Source: Jackrogersella multiformis
Taxonomy: Eukaryota > Ascomycota > Sordariomycetes > Xylariales > Hypoxylaceae
Assembly (NCBI GenBank): GCA_902806575.1
Contig: CADCXD010000018.1
Span: 3,224,001 to 3,288,000 of the forward strand
DNA: 64,000 nt
Reading direction: 5' to 3'
How positions within the stretch are numbered: position 1 is the stretch's first letter; every line of letters begins with the position of its first letter. The notes beneath the pieces are model-generated. The model was not told the DNA's origin. It searched no databases and was given only the letters and a program-made list of their open reading frames with translations. Position numbers and translations under genes: made by a program. Shown here in pieces: positions 35,993 to 46,888 of this stretch.

Positions 35993-38900
35993 CTAATGCT
36001 GAACACTCCCTCGTCTAAACAGAAGCGAACCCGCCAGGTTGGGCGTCGGAATCCTAGGACTGGGATTACCTAACTCGGCATTAACGCTATTGCCCCCGAG
36101 CACGAGGGTCGGGATGTTAGCATCAGGTACGGCGTCGGGACCCAAAGGTATCACTCCGGCCATAGGAGTGCCAGTCACTCCCTTCTCTAGCGTCTCTTTA
36201 TAGAATGCTTCTAGAGCGTTCGTATCGCTGCAGAACTTTTCCAACTTGTCTTTGAGGGCTTCAGGCTCTCCGAGGGCACCAGCCACCGACGGGCAAGCTT
36301 GTGATCCACTTATCCTACTACCAGGTGGTTCGGGCGGTGCTCGAGAAGCAGCGGACGCAAAAAGCGCAGGCCTAAACATTGGCGATGATATCGGTGTAGG
36401 CTCGGCCAGACCATAATTTGTGTACGCGCTTGTATTCATGAGCCGTGAGACGCGATCGTTAGGAAGTGGCTCAGCGCGTCCCTGAGTGGGTTGGAAACCA
36501 GATGCCCGATTACTACACAACCTATTGGCCAGAACTAGCAGGTCACCTTCATCCGTGATCTCGGCCAAGGTCATACCTGAGCGATGGATATATTGCGAAT
36601 ATTTGAAATCTGGCTTGCCCCAAGAGTAGCTGACGTCAACGTTGCTCGGAAAATTAGAGGCAGCCTCGACATCAAGTACGTAATCGAACTTCCTGAGTAG
36701 AGCCTTTTGATAGTAGTATTTTCCAGGCTGCACCTGCGGGCCGAAAGAATCAGGGTCGTAGTACGTTATAGGACGCTGGGTAGGGGGCGGTAGTGCAAGT
36801 TTGATACGATATGGCCTTCGAAAGGGGTTAATCTCTGTGATGCGACAGGCCTCTGCAATGGGTACCTCGACAAGGCGGAGGCCATGCTGAGCTGCTATTG
36901 CTGCCCAAGACTTGAGGGTATCTTCAATGAGCCTCGCCGTGACATTCATCCAGTCAATGCGAATGTGGTAGCAGTTATCGGGATTATGAAGGCGGTCATA
37001 ATGCAAGTTGATCCTTTCGGGACGGTAGGACTTTTTACGAGGATCGACGTCATATTTCATCATCTTGCTTAGTAGGACCTTCGGTCTCTTCCCACTGGTA
37101 GTCGCTAAAGTGGGTGTTGTGCTGCCCGAGATTGGGGAATTCTCTTCATGAATGGATATCGACTTATGTATTCCTATCTGACTGGGTCGAGGCGAGTCCT
37201 TTACAGCGTTATCTGACAAAGGCGTGGAAGGGACCGAAATATCTCTCTTTCTTGCATTGAACCAACCGAGCGACTGAGGCTTTGCAAACTCGCTGACGAC
37301 CTGATAAAAGTATTGGCCATCGCGGAAAGGGTGCCGCCTCTCGACGTGGACGAAGATGCCACGATCCCGATCCTTCTTCACGTCTTTCATAGCGTCCCTC
37401 TCCCTATCTTTGGATTTGTCTTCCTCGGACACCATTAGAGAATTTCCGAGCTCGACTGCTTCTTCCCGACTCTCGAGATCTTCGAAATTGTCAAGCAGCC
37501 AAGTCGTCATATCAGATCCGATAAAGCAGTGATAATGGATTCGGAAATGCCATCGTCGCGTTTGCATTCGGATCCCACCTAGTTCAACCGGCTGTTGGAT
37601 TGCTTCGGCCAGGGCAGAGACGTTGAAATTAGATTTTGAGAAACGTTCCCTATCTGACACCAAGCCTTTGCGATTTGCCTCGACATTTTCAAAGAGTGAG
37701 GGTGTCTCCATCTCAGCAGCAATCACTACTGAAAGATCTTCGGTTTTGTAGGTGATGTCGAGAGGATTAGGGTCACGTTTCCTGGCGCCGACGCTTTGGA
37801 ATTGACGCTCAGAAGGCGACAGAAATCGATACCGTTGCCAAAGCTGTGCTAACCTTTTAATGCCTTCAAGACGCACTTCTTCCTCATCATCTTCATTCCG
37901 CACTGCTGGAGTCGAGGATGTTCGAGGGTAAATTGGTATGAGCACAAATCGAGCCCTCCAAAACCTCAGGTTTTCTGTCATCTCATCCGTGTGCCCAGCA
38001 AGGTATGAATCTATATAATTCCAGTTGCGTTCTGGTTTAGGGGTTATAATATCGACATCGACGCTATGGTATGTGTCATCAAGCAGAGTACGAATCGCTG
38101 GCTTGTATAAAGGCGATTGGTCTATCTGCGCCACCGGCGAGGTTGGCTTCCGTACGTAGATATTCACCTCAACTTCGGTGCCATTAACACACGATAGTTG
38201 ATGGATCGTGTTACCAACACTCATGAAGATGCTTGTTCCATCGCCAATAGGTTTATCTATAGAGAAGACATCCGCAATCCTCACGGCCTTCTGATCGAAG
38301 GCCTTAGCCACCGATAGACCGATCACGACCTGAAACCCATGCGAAAACCGAGTACTGACGAGCTCTCTTAAGAATTCCGCACGTGATTTAGGTTGCTCGG
38401 CAATTTCATCGTCTATTTCTTGGGAAATATTGTATGGTTGACGTTGATACTCGGTGTTAAATTGAGCTTGCGTCGGAAAATACTCCGTTGTCAACGGAAC
38501 AGCAGCGGGGCACGACAGAGATTTCCATTTCATAACCTTCATCTCCGATGGCCGAGGGAAAACATGCTGCCATCGGCTGAACAAGATCGAATCATCGACC
38601 TTGTTCACATTGGGGTTCGATGGATTTAAGACTACCAACCAAGGTGCCATAGCAGTGGTCGGCGAAAGTGTAGAGGGTAATTCTGGCACACCACCGGCTC
38701 GTAGTTTTGAAGTGTATAACTTCTTCTGGTCCTCTTCTCTGAGGACATTTGAATATTTTAGATCTCGATCGTCAGGCCGTGCACTTCTAGCAACAGGTGT
38801 AGCTGGTATCTGGCCAGATTTCAATGTGCTAGCAGGATCTAGGGTCTGTACGGGGTTTCTGATTTGGATGGGGCGACTAGGCGTTGCTTGCGTAAGATCT

Positions 38901-41542
38901 ATCGCTACATCAGATTGCTCAATTGGCTGTAGAGCATTCCCAGCACCCGCCGCCTTCGAAGAGCCTGGCCGTATTGCGGACTTTATGGGTGTCATCGGGG
39001 TCGTCGCTGGGGTAGAAAGGACTTGAAAGCCTGGGTTAGTAGTCTCTACTCGAGTAACGTTCTCTGTTTTCACTTCGGCCGTCGCGATTTTGGGCGCTGC
39101 GATACCAAATCCGCGCTGACCAAGACTAATTTGTCTCATGAACTTTGGTTGCTTCACCGAGGGCGACCTGGACTGGGTAATAGAGTTGCGTCGAGAAGCG
39201 GCAGTAGATGCGGGCAGTTCCAGGCGAACCCTATTCGAAGAAGCAACACTGGAAGACAATCCGGTCGACAGACTAGGCTCTCTATTATCTCCAACCGAAG
39301 TACCGAACAAATTAGCATCCTCCATCAACTGCTTGCTGGTGTTCTCTTCCAGTTCTCGATACGGATGAGTCGATAGCAAAGGTCGGTGTGCTGGGAGTCG
39401 AGCCCTAGTTTCGTCGAAGCCTTGTAATTGCTTCCATAGTAATGTTTCCCCGGTCTTCGTCAACTTATCCGGGATAAATTTCAGAAAGCCATAAACCGGC
39501 TCAAACAACGTTTCCGGTACCTTTCGTCTACCAATCGGTGTCGATAGACGAATGTCTCCATCTAACAATTTCTTTTGCGGTTGAAAGTTATCGATGGTAC
39601 TCGTGTAAGCGGGATCAGCGTGTAACGGAGTTGTCTCGATTTCATTAGTCTCAAGTACGCTCCTCATCTGGAGATCGTAAAGTCTACATCGAATAGTGAA
39701 TTCATCTCGACAATCCGTTGGAGACTGGGCCAAGGCAGACAAGGTGATGCCTTGGAAGGACAGAGCTTCTTCTGATTTTCCGGTCCAGTAGGAAATATGT
39801 AACCACTGCGGTACCGCAAAGGCCCATTCATCAGCGTAAAAAGTCGAACTTGCTGAATCGACTCGGCTAGACGAATCACCTGCCTTGGTAGGAGACACAG
39901 ATTCGCCTAGCGTAGTATAGCTACCGGCTAGAGGCGTAGGCTGTTTCGGTGTGCTCTCGCGGCTTCTGACTGGCCGAGGCTGCGATCTTTGGTTCGCCTC
40001 AAGAAAGTGGGGATTTCTATAACGAAACAGAGGAACGGAATGTAGTGGTATGTTCGGGATGCATATAAGATCAATACCAATCCCATTGCCGACAAGGGCT
40101 TCTGTCGTCCGCCGCAAGGATTCGTATTCGACTTCGAAAACGCCCGGGCCCGGGCTGATGACCACTATGGATATGCCTGTGCGCAAGAGGTCTCGATCTA
40201 CATAATCATGCGCATACAGAGAAGAGGCCAAATTAATTGCCTCGAGGAAATTCCCATACATAGCCAAAGAAGACTGTGCTTTGATCTTACTAGTGGAAGT
40301 ACCCTTTGCAGAAGAGTCTTCGGGAATCTCCATGGCACTGCCCATAGCATCCCGATGATGAAGGCTAATGTCCCGGCGGAATACGTTGAACTCCATCTTC
40401 AACTGATGTAATATCTTGGTCCATTCCCCGCTAGACATCTCACTCACGACAACACGATAGAAGTCCTTGAAGGGCCGCCTATCTCCAGATGTTTGGAATC
40501 CAGTGTAATAATCGTTGTGAAGGGTCGAATTTGCCAACTCGGTAGTCAACCCAGCATCATATTCAACCCTCGCAAATAGTACAATACTGACCAAGTGCTT
40601 AACTTGCAGTAGTGCCCATTTCTTAAAAAGCGCTGGTAGGAATCCGTTCACAACCTTAGAAAACATGATCTCACCCGAGCCGTCGGAGTCAAAATCCCAC
40701 ATCTCCCGCGCCATCTGGATGAAGAGCACGTATCTAGCGGACTCGCTCCGGAAGATAGGGTGGGTGTTGCGGCCGAAGAAAGCAGACTGGACTTTACGGC
40801 CCTCGACAAAAACAGTACTCACGGTAGCTTTGATCGCACCTAGGAAATATAACACTTGGCCCTTGTATACGGTCCGATCGGCTAGGTCGGCGACTGCAAG
40901 CCTCCACATATCCGCACGGGACATGTACATATCTTTGAAGGTGAGCTCGACGTGAGATGCCTCGATAGCAGGTGCAAGGTGGTCAACTGGGGCGAGTATT
41001 ACTTGCGTCCCCTTTCTCATATTGAATGCAGCGCCGATCTGCTTCGACACGTACACCTCTATATTCGGGTGCCTAGCCTTCAGTTCCTTCGACACGTCTT
41101 TGGCAACAAACACGTATCTTCGACCGGCACCACCGTCGAGTTTAGGGAGATCATCGCTAGGCGTGGCGCCGACGAGTCCTCGAGGATAGGACGTCTGTCT
41201 CAAGGTTCCATACTGAGATCCTTGTGTCCGGTCCTGGTCTGACTTCACAGGCGCGATAGACATTAGGGCACCAGGTTGAATAGTCCCTCCAAACAGGTCG
41301 AGGTTCAGAAGGACCTCGTCGCGAATGACGGAATCGTTGATAGTCACACTACATATCTGTTCGTTCGCTCGTCTCGACGGTAGTGATTCTCGAGAGGTTG
41401 AATTGGAGGGGATGTTATCTGACGATAGAGGCGACTCTAACGACATCTTGTCGAGACTCGACTTGCTGAACTGTCGCAGATGTGACGTCCATTGCGAAGC
41501 TCGGCGTGGCGCCGAGGGCGAGAGACCGGCGTTCCGAGACAT
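35993..41542 (-). CDS. IML1: Iml1, SEACIT/GATOR1 subunit (DEPDC5 homologue)
   Basis: An intronless 1849-residue protein of the usual length for fungal Iml1. Residues 1-60 are a Ser-rich tail. The N-terminal IML1 domain follows at about 60-450 (DVSKELKARHPNIEVYVSKQ, MWRLAVADLADRTVYKGQ, MAREMWDFDSDGSGEIMFSK). A von Willebrand-like segment (ISIVVISPGPGVFEVE) lies near 460-500. A long Ser/Thr/Pro-rich linker, a DEP domain at about 1320-1400 (WHFRIHYHCFIGSDMTTWLLDNFEDLES) and a conserved C-terminal domain (RINLHYDRLHNPDNCYHIRIDW, DPDSFGPQVQPGKYYYQKALL) complete it. By family knowledge, Iml1 with Npr2 and Npr3 stimulates GTP hydrolysis by Gtr1 at the vacuolar membrane and so switches TORC1 off on amino-acid shortage. 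The start ATG at 41540-41542 is the first in the frame. Confidence in identity is high; the exact N-terminus is less certain. Confidence 0.95.
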   Translation of the reverse strand: MSRNAGLSPSAPRRASQWTSHLRQFSKSSLDKMSLESPLSSDNIPSNSTSRESLPSRRANEQICSVTINDSVIRDEVLLNLDLFGGTIQPGALMSIAPVKSDQDRTQGSQYGTLRQTSYPRGLVGATPSDDLPKLDGGAGRRYVFVAKDVSKELKARHPNIEVYVSKQIGAAFNMRKGTQVILAPVDHLAPAIEASHVELTFKDMYMSRADMWRLAVADLADRTVYKGQVLYFLGAIKATVSTVFVEGRKVQSAFFGRNTHPIFRSESARYVLFIQMAREMWDFDSDGSGEIMFSKVVNGFLPALFKKWALLQVKHLVSIVLFARVEYDAGLTTELANSTLHNDYYTGFQTSGDRRPFKDFYRVVVSEMSSGEWTKILHQLKMEFNVFRRDISLHHRDAMGSAMEIPEDSSAKGTSTSKIKAQSSLAMYGNFLEAINLASSLYAHDYVDRDLLRTGISIVVISPGPGVFEVEYESLRRTTEALVGNGIGIDLICIPNIPLHSVPLFRYRNPHFLEANQRSQPRPVRSRESTPKQPTPLAGSYTTLGESVSPTKAGDSSSRVDSASSTFYADEWAFAVPQWLHISYWTGKSEEALSFQGITLSALAQSPTDCRDEFTIRCRLYDLQMRSVLETNEIETTPLHADPAYTSTIDNFQPQKKLLDGDIRLSTPIGRRKVPETLFEPVYGFLKFIPDKLTKTGETLLWKQLQGFDETRARLPAHRPLLSTHPYRELEENTSKQLMEDANLFGTSVGDNREPSLSTGLSSSVASSNRVRLELPASTAASRRNSITQSRSPSVKQPKFMRQISLGQRGFGIAAPKIATAEVKTENVTRVETTNPGFQVLSTPATTPMTPIKSAIRPGSSKAAGAGNALQPIEQSDVAIDLTQATPSRPIQIRNPVQTLDPASTLKSGQIPATPVARSARPDDRDLKYSNVLREEDQKKLYTSKLRAGGVPELPSTLSPTTAMAPWLVVLNPSNPNVNKVDDSILFSRWQHVFPRPSEMKVMKWKSLSCPAAVPLTTEYFPTQAQFNTEYQRQPYNISQEIDDEIAEQPKSRAEFLRELVSTRFSHGFQVVIGLSVAKAFDQKAVRIADVFSIDKPIGDGTSIFMSVGNTIHQLSCVNGTEVEVNIYVRKPTSPVAQIDQSPLYKPAIRTLLDDTYHSVDVDIITPKPERNWNYIDSYLAGHTDEMTENLRFWRARFVLIPIYPRTSSTPAVRNEDDEEEVRLEGIKRLAQLWQRYRFLSPSERQFQSVGARKRDPNPLDITYKTEDLSVVIAAEMETPSLFENVEANRKGLVSDRERFSKSNFNVSALAEAIQQPVELGGIRMQTRRWHFRIHYHCFIGSDMTTWLLDNFEDLESREEAVELGNSLMVSEEDKSKDRERDAMKDVKKDRDRGIFVHVERRHPFRDGQYFYQVVSEFAKPQSLGWFNARKRDISVPSTPLSDNAVKDSPRPSQIGIHKSISIHEENSPISGSTTPTLATTSGKRPKVLLSKMMKYDVDPRKKSYRPERINLHYDRLHNPDNCYHIRIDWMNVTARLIEDTLKSWAAIAAQHGLRLVEVPIAEACRITEINPFRRPYRIKLALPPPTQRPITYYDPDSFGPQVQPGKYYYQKALLRKFDYVLDVEAASNFPSNVDVSYSWGKPDFKYSQYIHRSGMTLAEITDEGDLLVLANRLCSNRASGFQPTQGRAEPLPNDRVSRLMNTSAYTNYGLAEPTPISSPMFRPALFASAASRAPPEPPGSRISGSQACPSVAGALGEPEALKDKLEKFCSDTNALEAFYKETLEKGVTGTPMAGVIPLGPDAVPDANIPTLVLGGNSVNAELGNPSPRIPTPNLAGSLLFRRGSVQH

Positions 41543-42035
41543 TTTGCCTTGCCTATCCTATTTCAAATCCATCGAGACCCATCGTTGCGAGAACAATGTT
41601 CACCTTTCTATTGAGTTGGAGCACAATGGTCGAAAAGGATAATGATTGATTGATGTATGCTGCAAGTTCTCCGATGACGAGTTTGAAGCTGATTGCGAAA
41701 TGGCAGAATTGACAAAATCCACCCGGATCCACTAGTGACCTAGGTACATGAAACGTGACCGCCTTCCGTTTTTGCAGGTAAAAATTAGATGTACATAAGT
41801 ACATCCGTGTGTACCTAAGTGACTTTTCCCTTCCCTTATCAATTAACCCAATTAATTCAATTTACTTTCTAAGATGGCTTTTATATTATTTCGACAGATT
41901 TAACCTTTCATGTTTCCTATCTACGTCAATCATCAATTATACAATTGAAAAAAATCTTGTTCGATGCCTATTGTGTTCAAAAATTTACCTATCCACTACT
42001 GTATGTATATGTATATACTATACTCTATTGACCAA
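41543..42035. other. Intergenic between IML1 and the SDR gene
   Basis: About 490 bases: the IML1 5' flank and the SDR 3' flank, both genes reading left. The frames here are short and AT-rich. Nothing else was seen. Confidence 0.5.
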
Positions 42036-43179
42036 TTAATGAAAGATGAGATCATCGAGAGGACAGCCCTCATAAACCACCTCGTTATTCGTCTTCTCCA
42101 TCACGATCTTCCAAGTCAGTTTCATCAGGTTATCTGCGAGTGCTTCATCCTGAGAGAACTTGCTTCCCGGTTCAGGCACAGCCGGCGGGCAAATGTACTG
42201 ACCCGAGTCCTCCGTGAACGTTGCAGCAAACATTGTCGAGACGGCCCCTTCGAATTGATCCTTCTTGAAAGGTTCCAGGCCAACAGCCATCGCATACCCG
42301 CCTAGCGGGAACGGTTCAAAGATGTCCTCCTTGCTCATCTTAGTACTCACGAATCCTGGATGAGTTGCGTTCATAAGCACTCTGGGATGGCCCTCACTCA
42401 TCATCTTCCGCGTAAAGTACCTAGCGTAGAGGATACCGGCAAGCTTACTACGCCCGTATTGGGCGTTCGGTCCCAGGTCACGGTTCAGTTCCTCTAAGCT
42501 CTCGAATCTTGTGTCGCTGGGTGCCGCATGATGCAGGTTGCTGGACTGGTTGGAAATGTGAACAATGTTGCCCTTCTCGGCGGTCTGCTTCATCAGCGGA
42601 AGCAAGTGAGACGTCAGAACCACATGGCCCATATGGTTGACGGCCATGTGCCTATCCACCCCATAATCGGTGAGCTGGTAAGTCATAATCCCTCTTCCTG
42701 CGTTGTTAATGAGGATATCAAGCCTGTCACTATCCTCCCTGATCTTCTGAGCAACGTCCTTCACTTTCTTCCAGTCAGATATGTCGGTCTGTATCCACTT
42801 GGTTCTGTCTGCTGTCTCCTGGCCCATTTCCTGCGCGATGGCATCTTTTGCGCCTGTCACGACATCTTCGGAAACGGAAAGGATATAGACCTTAGCAATG
42901 TTGTGTTTCAACAGCGTGTGGGTGCAGCCATAGCCGATGCCTTCACTCCCACCTGTGACTACTGCCACCTTTCCTGTCAAGTCTGGAACTTGATCTAGGG
43001 AGAATTGGTGGGTTGCAAGGCCATGAGTCTTGCCAGTGAAGTTCTCCGCGATTGTGTTCTAGCGATGATGTTAGTTGGATATAATCTTAGTGGATATCTA
43101 TCTTTGTAGTCTCTGCCATTAAGGATGTTGGCTCTATGGAGTCATATGCTATGGTAATTTATACCTTGATAGTATCCAT
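42036..43179 (-). CDS. Short-chain dehydrogenase/reductase (retinol-dehydrogenase/WWOX-like classical SDR)
   Basis: Exon 1 is only 15 nt (43179-43165, MDTIK). Intron 43164-43059 has ends GTATAA and GCTAG with branch site CTAAC. Exon 2 is 43058-42036. The product has 345 residues. The cofactor motif TGGSEGIG is at 40-47, NNAG at 123-126, and the catalytic Tyr206 and Lys210 in YGRSK. It has no signal peptide or membrane segment. The family oxidises or reduces small alcohols and ketones with NAD(P)(H); the substrate is unknown. A shorter start inside exon 2 was rejected: there is no ATG before the Rossmann motif, and exon 2 is open upstream to a perfect acceptor that joins exon 1 in frame. Confidence 0.88.
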
Positions 43180-45164
43180 GGTCTCTACTAACATACCCCG
43201 TCCCGAAGTCGCTTGTCGATTGGCTAACGTCGAGAACGTTCCTAGGCTCGCCACAATATTCCACGAGTATAACAAACACGGTCTTGAACGACGAATAGTG
43301 CAATGGATTAAGGTAGCTCGGCCAAGTACAATACCAAGTGCGTGTGAAGAGACATGCATTTCGGGTTCAATGCTTTTTCTACACCTAAGCTCACGACAAC
43401 TTTTTCGGCCATTTCTAAATCCCAGGTCTCACAAAGATCTTGGGCTTGTTCTATGAAATATCCCTCATTTTGAAGGCATCATCGACCACCATGAACTGGT
43501 CATTGATGTTATTATATAATTAGTGTTAAGTTGTTTTGCTTCGCTGAGGACGAATAACTGGATAGTATCGTATGAACTACGTAAGAAGGGTAACTCCGAG
43601 TTATTCCAACTTATCTAGGTAGGTAATCCCGGAAGAGCACACTACAGGTACCTGGCCAGCTTTAGGTAGGCTGGTAGCCTGTAGGCCCTTATTTAGGCGG
43701 GACCTGGGTAGAAAGATATCCACTTTCGTCCGATCTGCCTAATGAATAAAGCTTAAGTAAAGAACCTTGGAAGTTAAGAATAGTTAACTCTAATTAAGGT
43801 TAAATGATAAGTTACATGCCAACCTAGGTACCTTCCTCCTAAATAAGTACAATATAGGTAGTTACCTATCGAATTGAATACCTAACAGCTCTAGACTACC
43901 TTAGGTACCTAGGTAACCAATGACATATATAACACTGTTAATACTTCCTGTATTTCTCATTTAATCTTACATCGCCTCGGATTTGAATAATCTATTAGTC
44001 GAGACTTGATCAAACATTAGTGTATACCTAGGTACCTACCAAACCAAACGGCAACCACCGAACCACCTAATAAGTGGGCATCCGACGTGTTCCAGTAACA
44101 TTGTGCTTACACGACTTCAGTATCAAGGTTCTTCCCTTCGAACTTCGAAGCACCCGGCTTAATTGAAACCTAGGAAGCTAACGAGAACACGGCGGATGCG
44201 GTACTACGATGCCTTAGCATCTCATAGGTATTTTATAGACACCTTTCAAGCTTCGGGGAATATATCCCGATGCACTTGCAGCAGCTAAATCTAGCAGCTC
44301 AATACAACATATCCGCCGAGTTTGGGCGATCTGGGGGGCTGGATCTAGTCCCTGTATTTGTTTTGTGTGAGACCACGACGATTCTCCGGCCTCTTACCTA
44401 GGTACCGTCATTCTTAGCACGGATCAATATTTCGCGGGGATACCTAGAATATCACAACACACGAAGTGCAGAATCTTACTCTCGCACACATTTCACAACA
44501 ATGTGTTACTTGTTTTAAAAGATTCAATTTTTTAAATAATCTACCTAGCAGCCTACCTAGATATCGGTTGGATTTTCCCCGGATGTGACAAAGGAGACGA
44601 CAAGTCATATTCACCGACATATTCTAGGGACCCTCCTTTTTTTGAGTTGTCAATGCAGACAGACCAGTCCAGCCTCTATCCCCTGGCGTCCCTGGAGCAA
44701 CTCAGGTTTCGCTGTTGATTCGAAAACATTACGGAGCCGATCTACGTTTCAGCGATTTCCCCAAACAAGTTTTCCACGGTTTTATCCAATTCATAAACGC
44801 GAGGTTTTTGTGAAGGTCTGCGTCCCAACTACACATTTTCTTCTTTATGCTTCGTTCAATATCTTCATGTTTTCCATGGCACTGTGATTCTCCGTGACTC
44901 ATGTCTTAACCTAATAGATGCTCACTCTTCTCAGGTCGCACTCTATTATACCAGGACACGAAAAATAAATAAACAACTAACGGTCAATTGGTCACCACTG
45001 GGTATTTCAGTTCAGTTAACTGCCAAAATTATCGAGCAGCAACGGGCTCGCTATATAACATCCATCGCCTGGTCGAGCGAAATTCATATCCAAGACGGAT
45101 CATCCGCCGAAGAACATCTCGACCTCTCGGCTCCGGATCTGCAATCCGTCCTCATCGATCCACC
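43180..45164. other. Divergent intergenic region between the SDR and zinc-transporter genes
   Basis: This 2-kb region must hold both promoters (the genes read away from each other). Frames at 43136-43456 and 44585-45250 have no family signal. Palindromic words cluster at 43610-44045. Confidence 0.5.
43610..44045. repeat. Cluster of CCTAGG/GGTACC palindromic words
   Basis: Repeated CTAGGTAGGTA, CCTAGGTACC and TAGGTACCTAGGTA words are spaced through about 430 bases of the divergent promoter region. They have the same composition as the cluster at 33270-33840. Function is not known. Confidence 0.75.
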
Positions 45165-46888
45165 ATGGCCAAGTACGAACTTTCACCTAATGCAAAGAAG
45201 CTTGTCGCTATCATCGCCATCTCGTTGTTGTTCTTCATCGCAGAGATAGTTGGTAAGTAGGACCGAACAGCTGTATAATTCGAACTCGAGTTAACTCTTA
45301 AATAACAGTGGCGTTCTATACCAAATCTCTCGCGTTGTTAGCAGATGCCTTTCACTACGTATGTCTCACATCTACCTAGGTATTATGTCGAACCGTACCT
45401 AACTCGCCATTCTAGATGAATGATCTCATCGCCTACATCGTCTCACTGGCCGCAATCATTGTAAGTTGATAGCACGGTACCTCTAATATATCTCGATAGA
45501 TTGATTGACTAACCCAAACCTCCAGATTTCTGATTACAAAGCTCCGCCCCATAACCTATCATTCGGTTGGGCGCGTGCCTCGCTTCTCGGTGCTTTCTTC
45601 AATGGCGTCTTCCTCCTCGCCCTTGGCATATCGATATTTCTCCAGTCCATTGAAAGATTCATCTCCATCGAACGTAAGTTTTATTTCGCCTTAGAGTATC
45701 TCCAGATGATGTTCCTCGCCACCTCGCTGACAAGTCAACATAGGCGTTGAAAACCCTAAGCTGGTGCTGATTATGGGATGCGTTGGGTTGGCATTGAATC
45801 TCATTAGTGCGACCTTATTGCACGAGCTTCACGATCACGGTCACGACCACGGCCATGGCCATGATGATGGCCACAGCCACTCACACGCGGAAGATGATGG
45901 CAATGCTGAAGATCACGGGCATGACCATGACCACAGCCACGTTAATATCGAGGCGGGCAGACATACGGTTGATAGCTCAGGCGAGGACCATGACGAGATT
46001 CCCCTAACCGTATGTCTGAATTTGTCCCTTATCTCTTTTCTATTACTAATGTACATACAGCCTATTAGTGCCCATGCCGAGCATCGACATACTATCGCAC
46101 ACCTGCAATCCTCAGGGCGTGATCTCGGCATGATGGGCGTTTTGCTACATGTCATCGGTGACGCATGTAACAACGTCGGGGTTATCATCGCAGCACTAGT
46201 CATCTGGCTCACTTCTTCCGAAGCTCGGTTTTATGCTGACCCAGGCGTAAGCATGGGTATTGCTCTCATGATCCTGTTAACATCGATTCCACTCGTCAAG
46301 AATAGCGGCAAGATCCTCATGCAGAGCGCTCCGAAGGGTGTGCACCTAGACGACGTCAGGCACGACCTCGAGAAGGTACGTAATAGAAAGAAACATTCGC
46401 AAATTCTAAACCTCGGGAGTATAAGTCAGTGGAGAGATGCATTGGCTAACGAAATATAACGAACATAGATTCCTGGCATCGAATCCGTCCACGAGCTACA
46501 CATTTGGCGTCTTGACCAGAAGAAGTCCATCGCAACAGCGCACATCGTAGTGTCAAACAACGAGATGACCGATTTCATGGATCGAGCACGAACCATTAGT
46601 GAGTGTCTGCATGCCTGGGGCATCCATTCAGCAACACTTCAGCCCGAACTCGCAACTCCGACGACAGCATCGTCCATAACCGCCGCCGAGAGCAGCAACT
46701 GCAATGCTGGCCGCAATAGCACAGAGAACACCCTTCCGGATACTGCTATCGCGATTGCCGGTACTGCATCGTCCTCGGGTGTGTCGATTAGAAGGCGACG
46801 CCTCGAGACGGCAGCTCCGTGTCAAATCATATGCGGGAACGTGTGCGAGAACCTGACGTGTTGCAATACTAGTTCCATGCGTATCTGA
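45165..46888 (+). CDS. Cation diffusion facilitator, vacuolar Zn2+/H+ antiporter (Zrc1/Cot1 type)
   Basis: Seven exons: 45165-45252, 45309-45358, 45416-45460, 45526-45673, 45744-46009, 46061-46375, 46469-46888. They total 1332 nt, or 443 residues, in one frame with canonical GT-AG introns. Six membrane segments are visible. The metal-site pattern is present in segment 2 (ADAFHYMND) and segment 5 (HVIGDACNNVG). Between segments 4 and 5 is a His/Asp-rich loop of about 60 residues (HDHGHDHGHGHDDGHSHSH and further HDH groups) that binds metal in the family. The C-terminal cytosolic domain (ESVHELHIWRLDQ) is followed by a Thr/Ser-rich tail ending in a Cys-rich stretch (CQIICGNVCENLTCC). Zrc1-type proteins move Zn2+ (some also Co2+ or Cd2+) into the vacuole. 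Confidence 0.93.
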
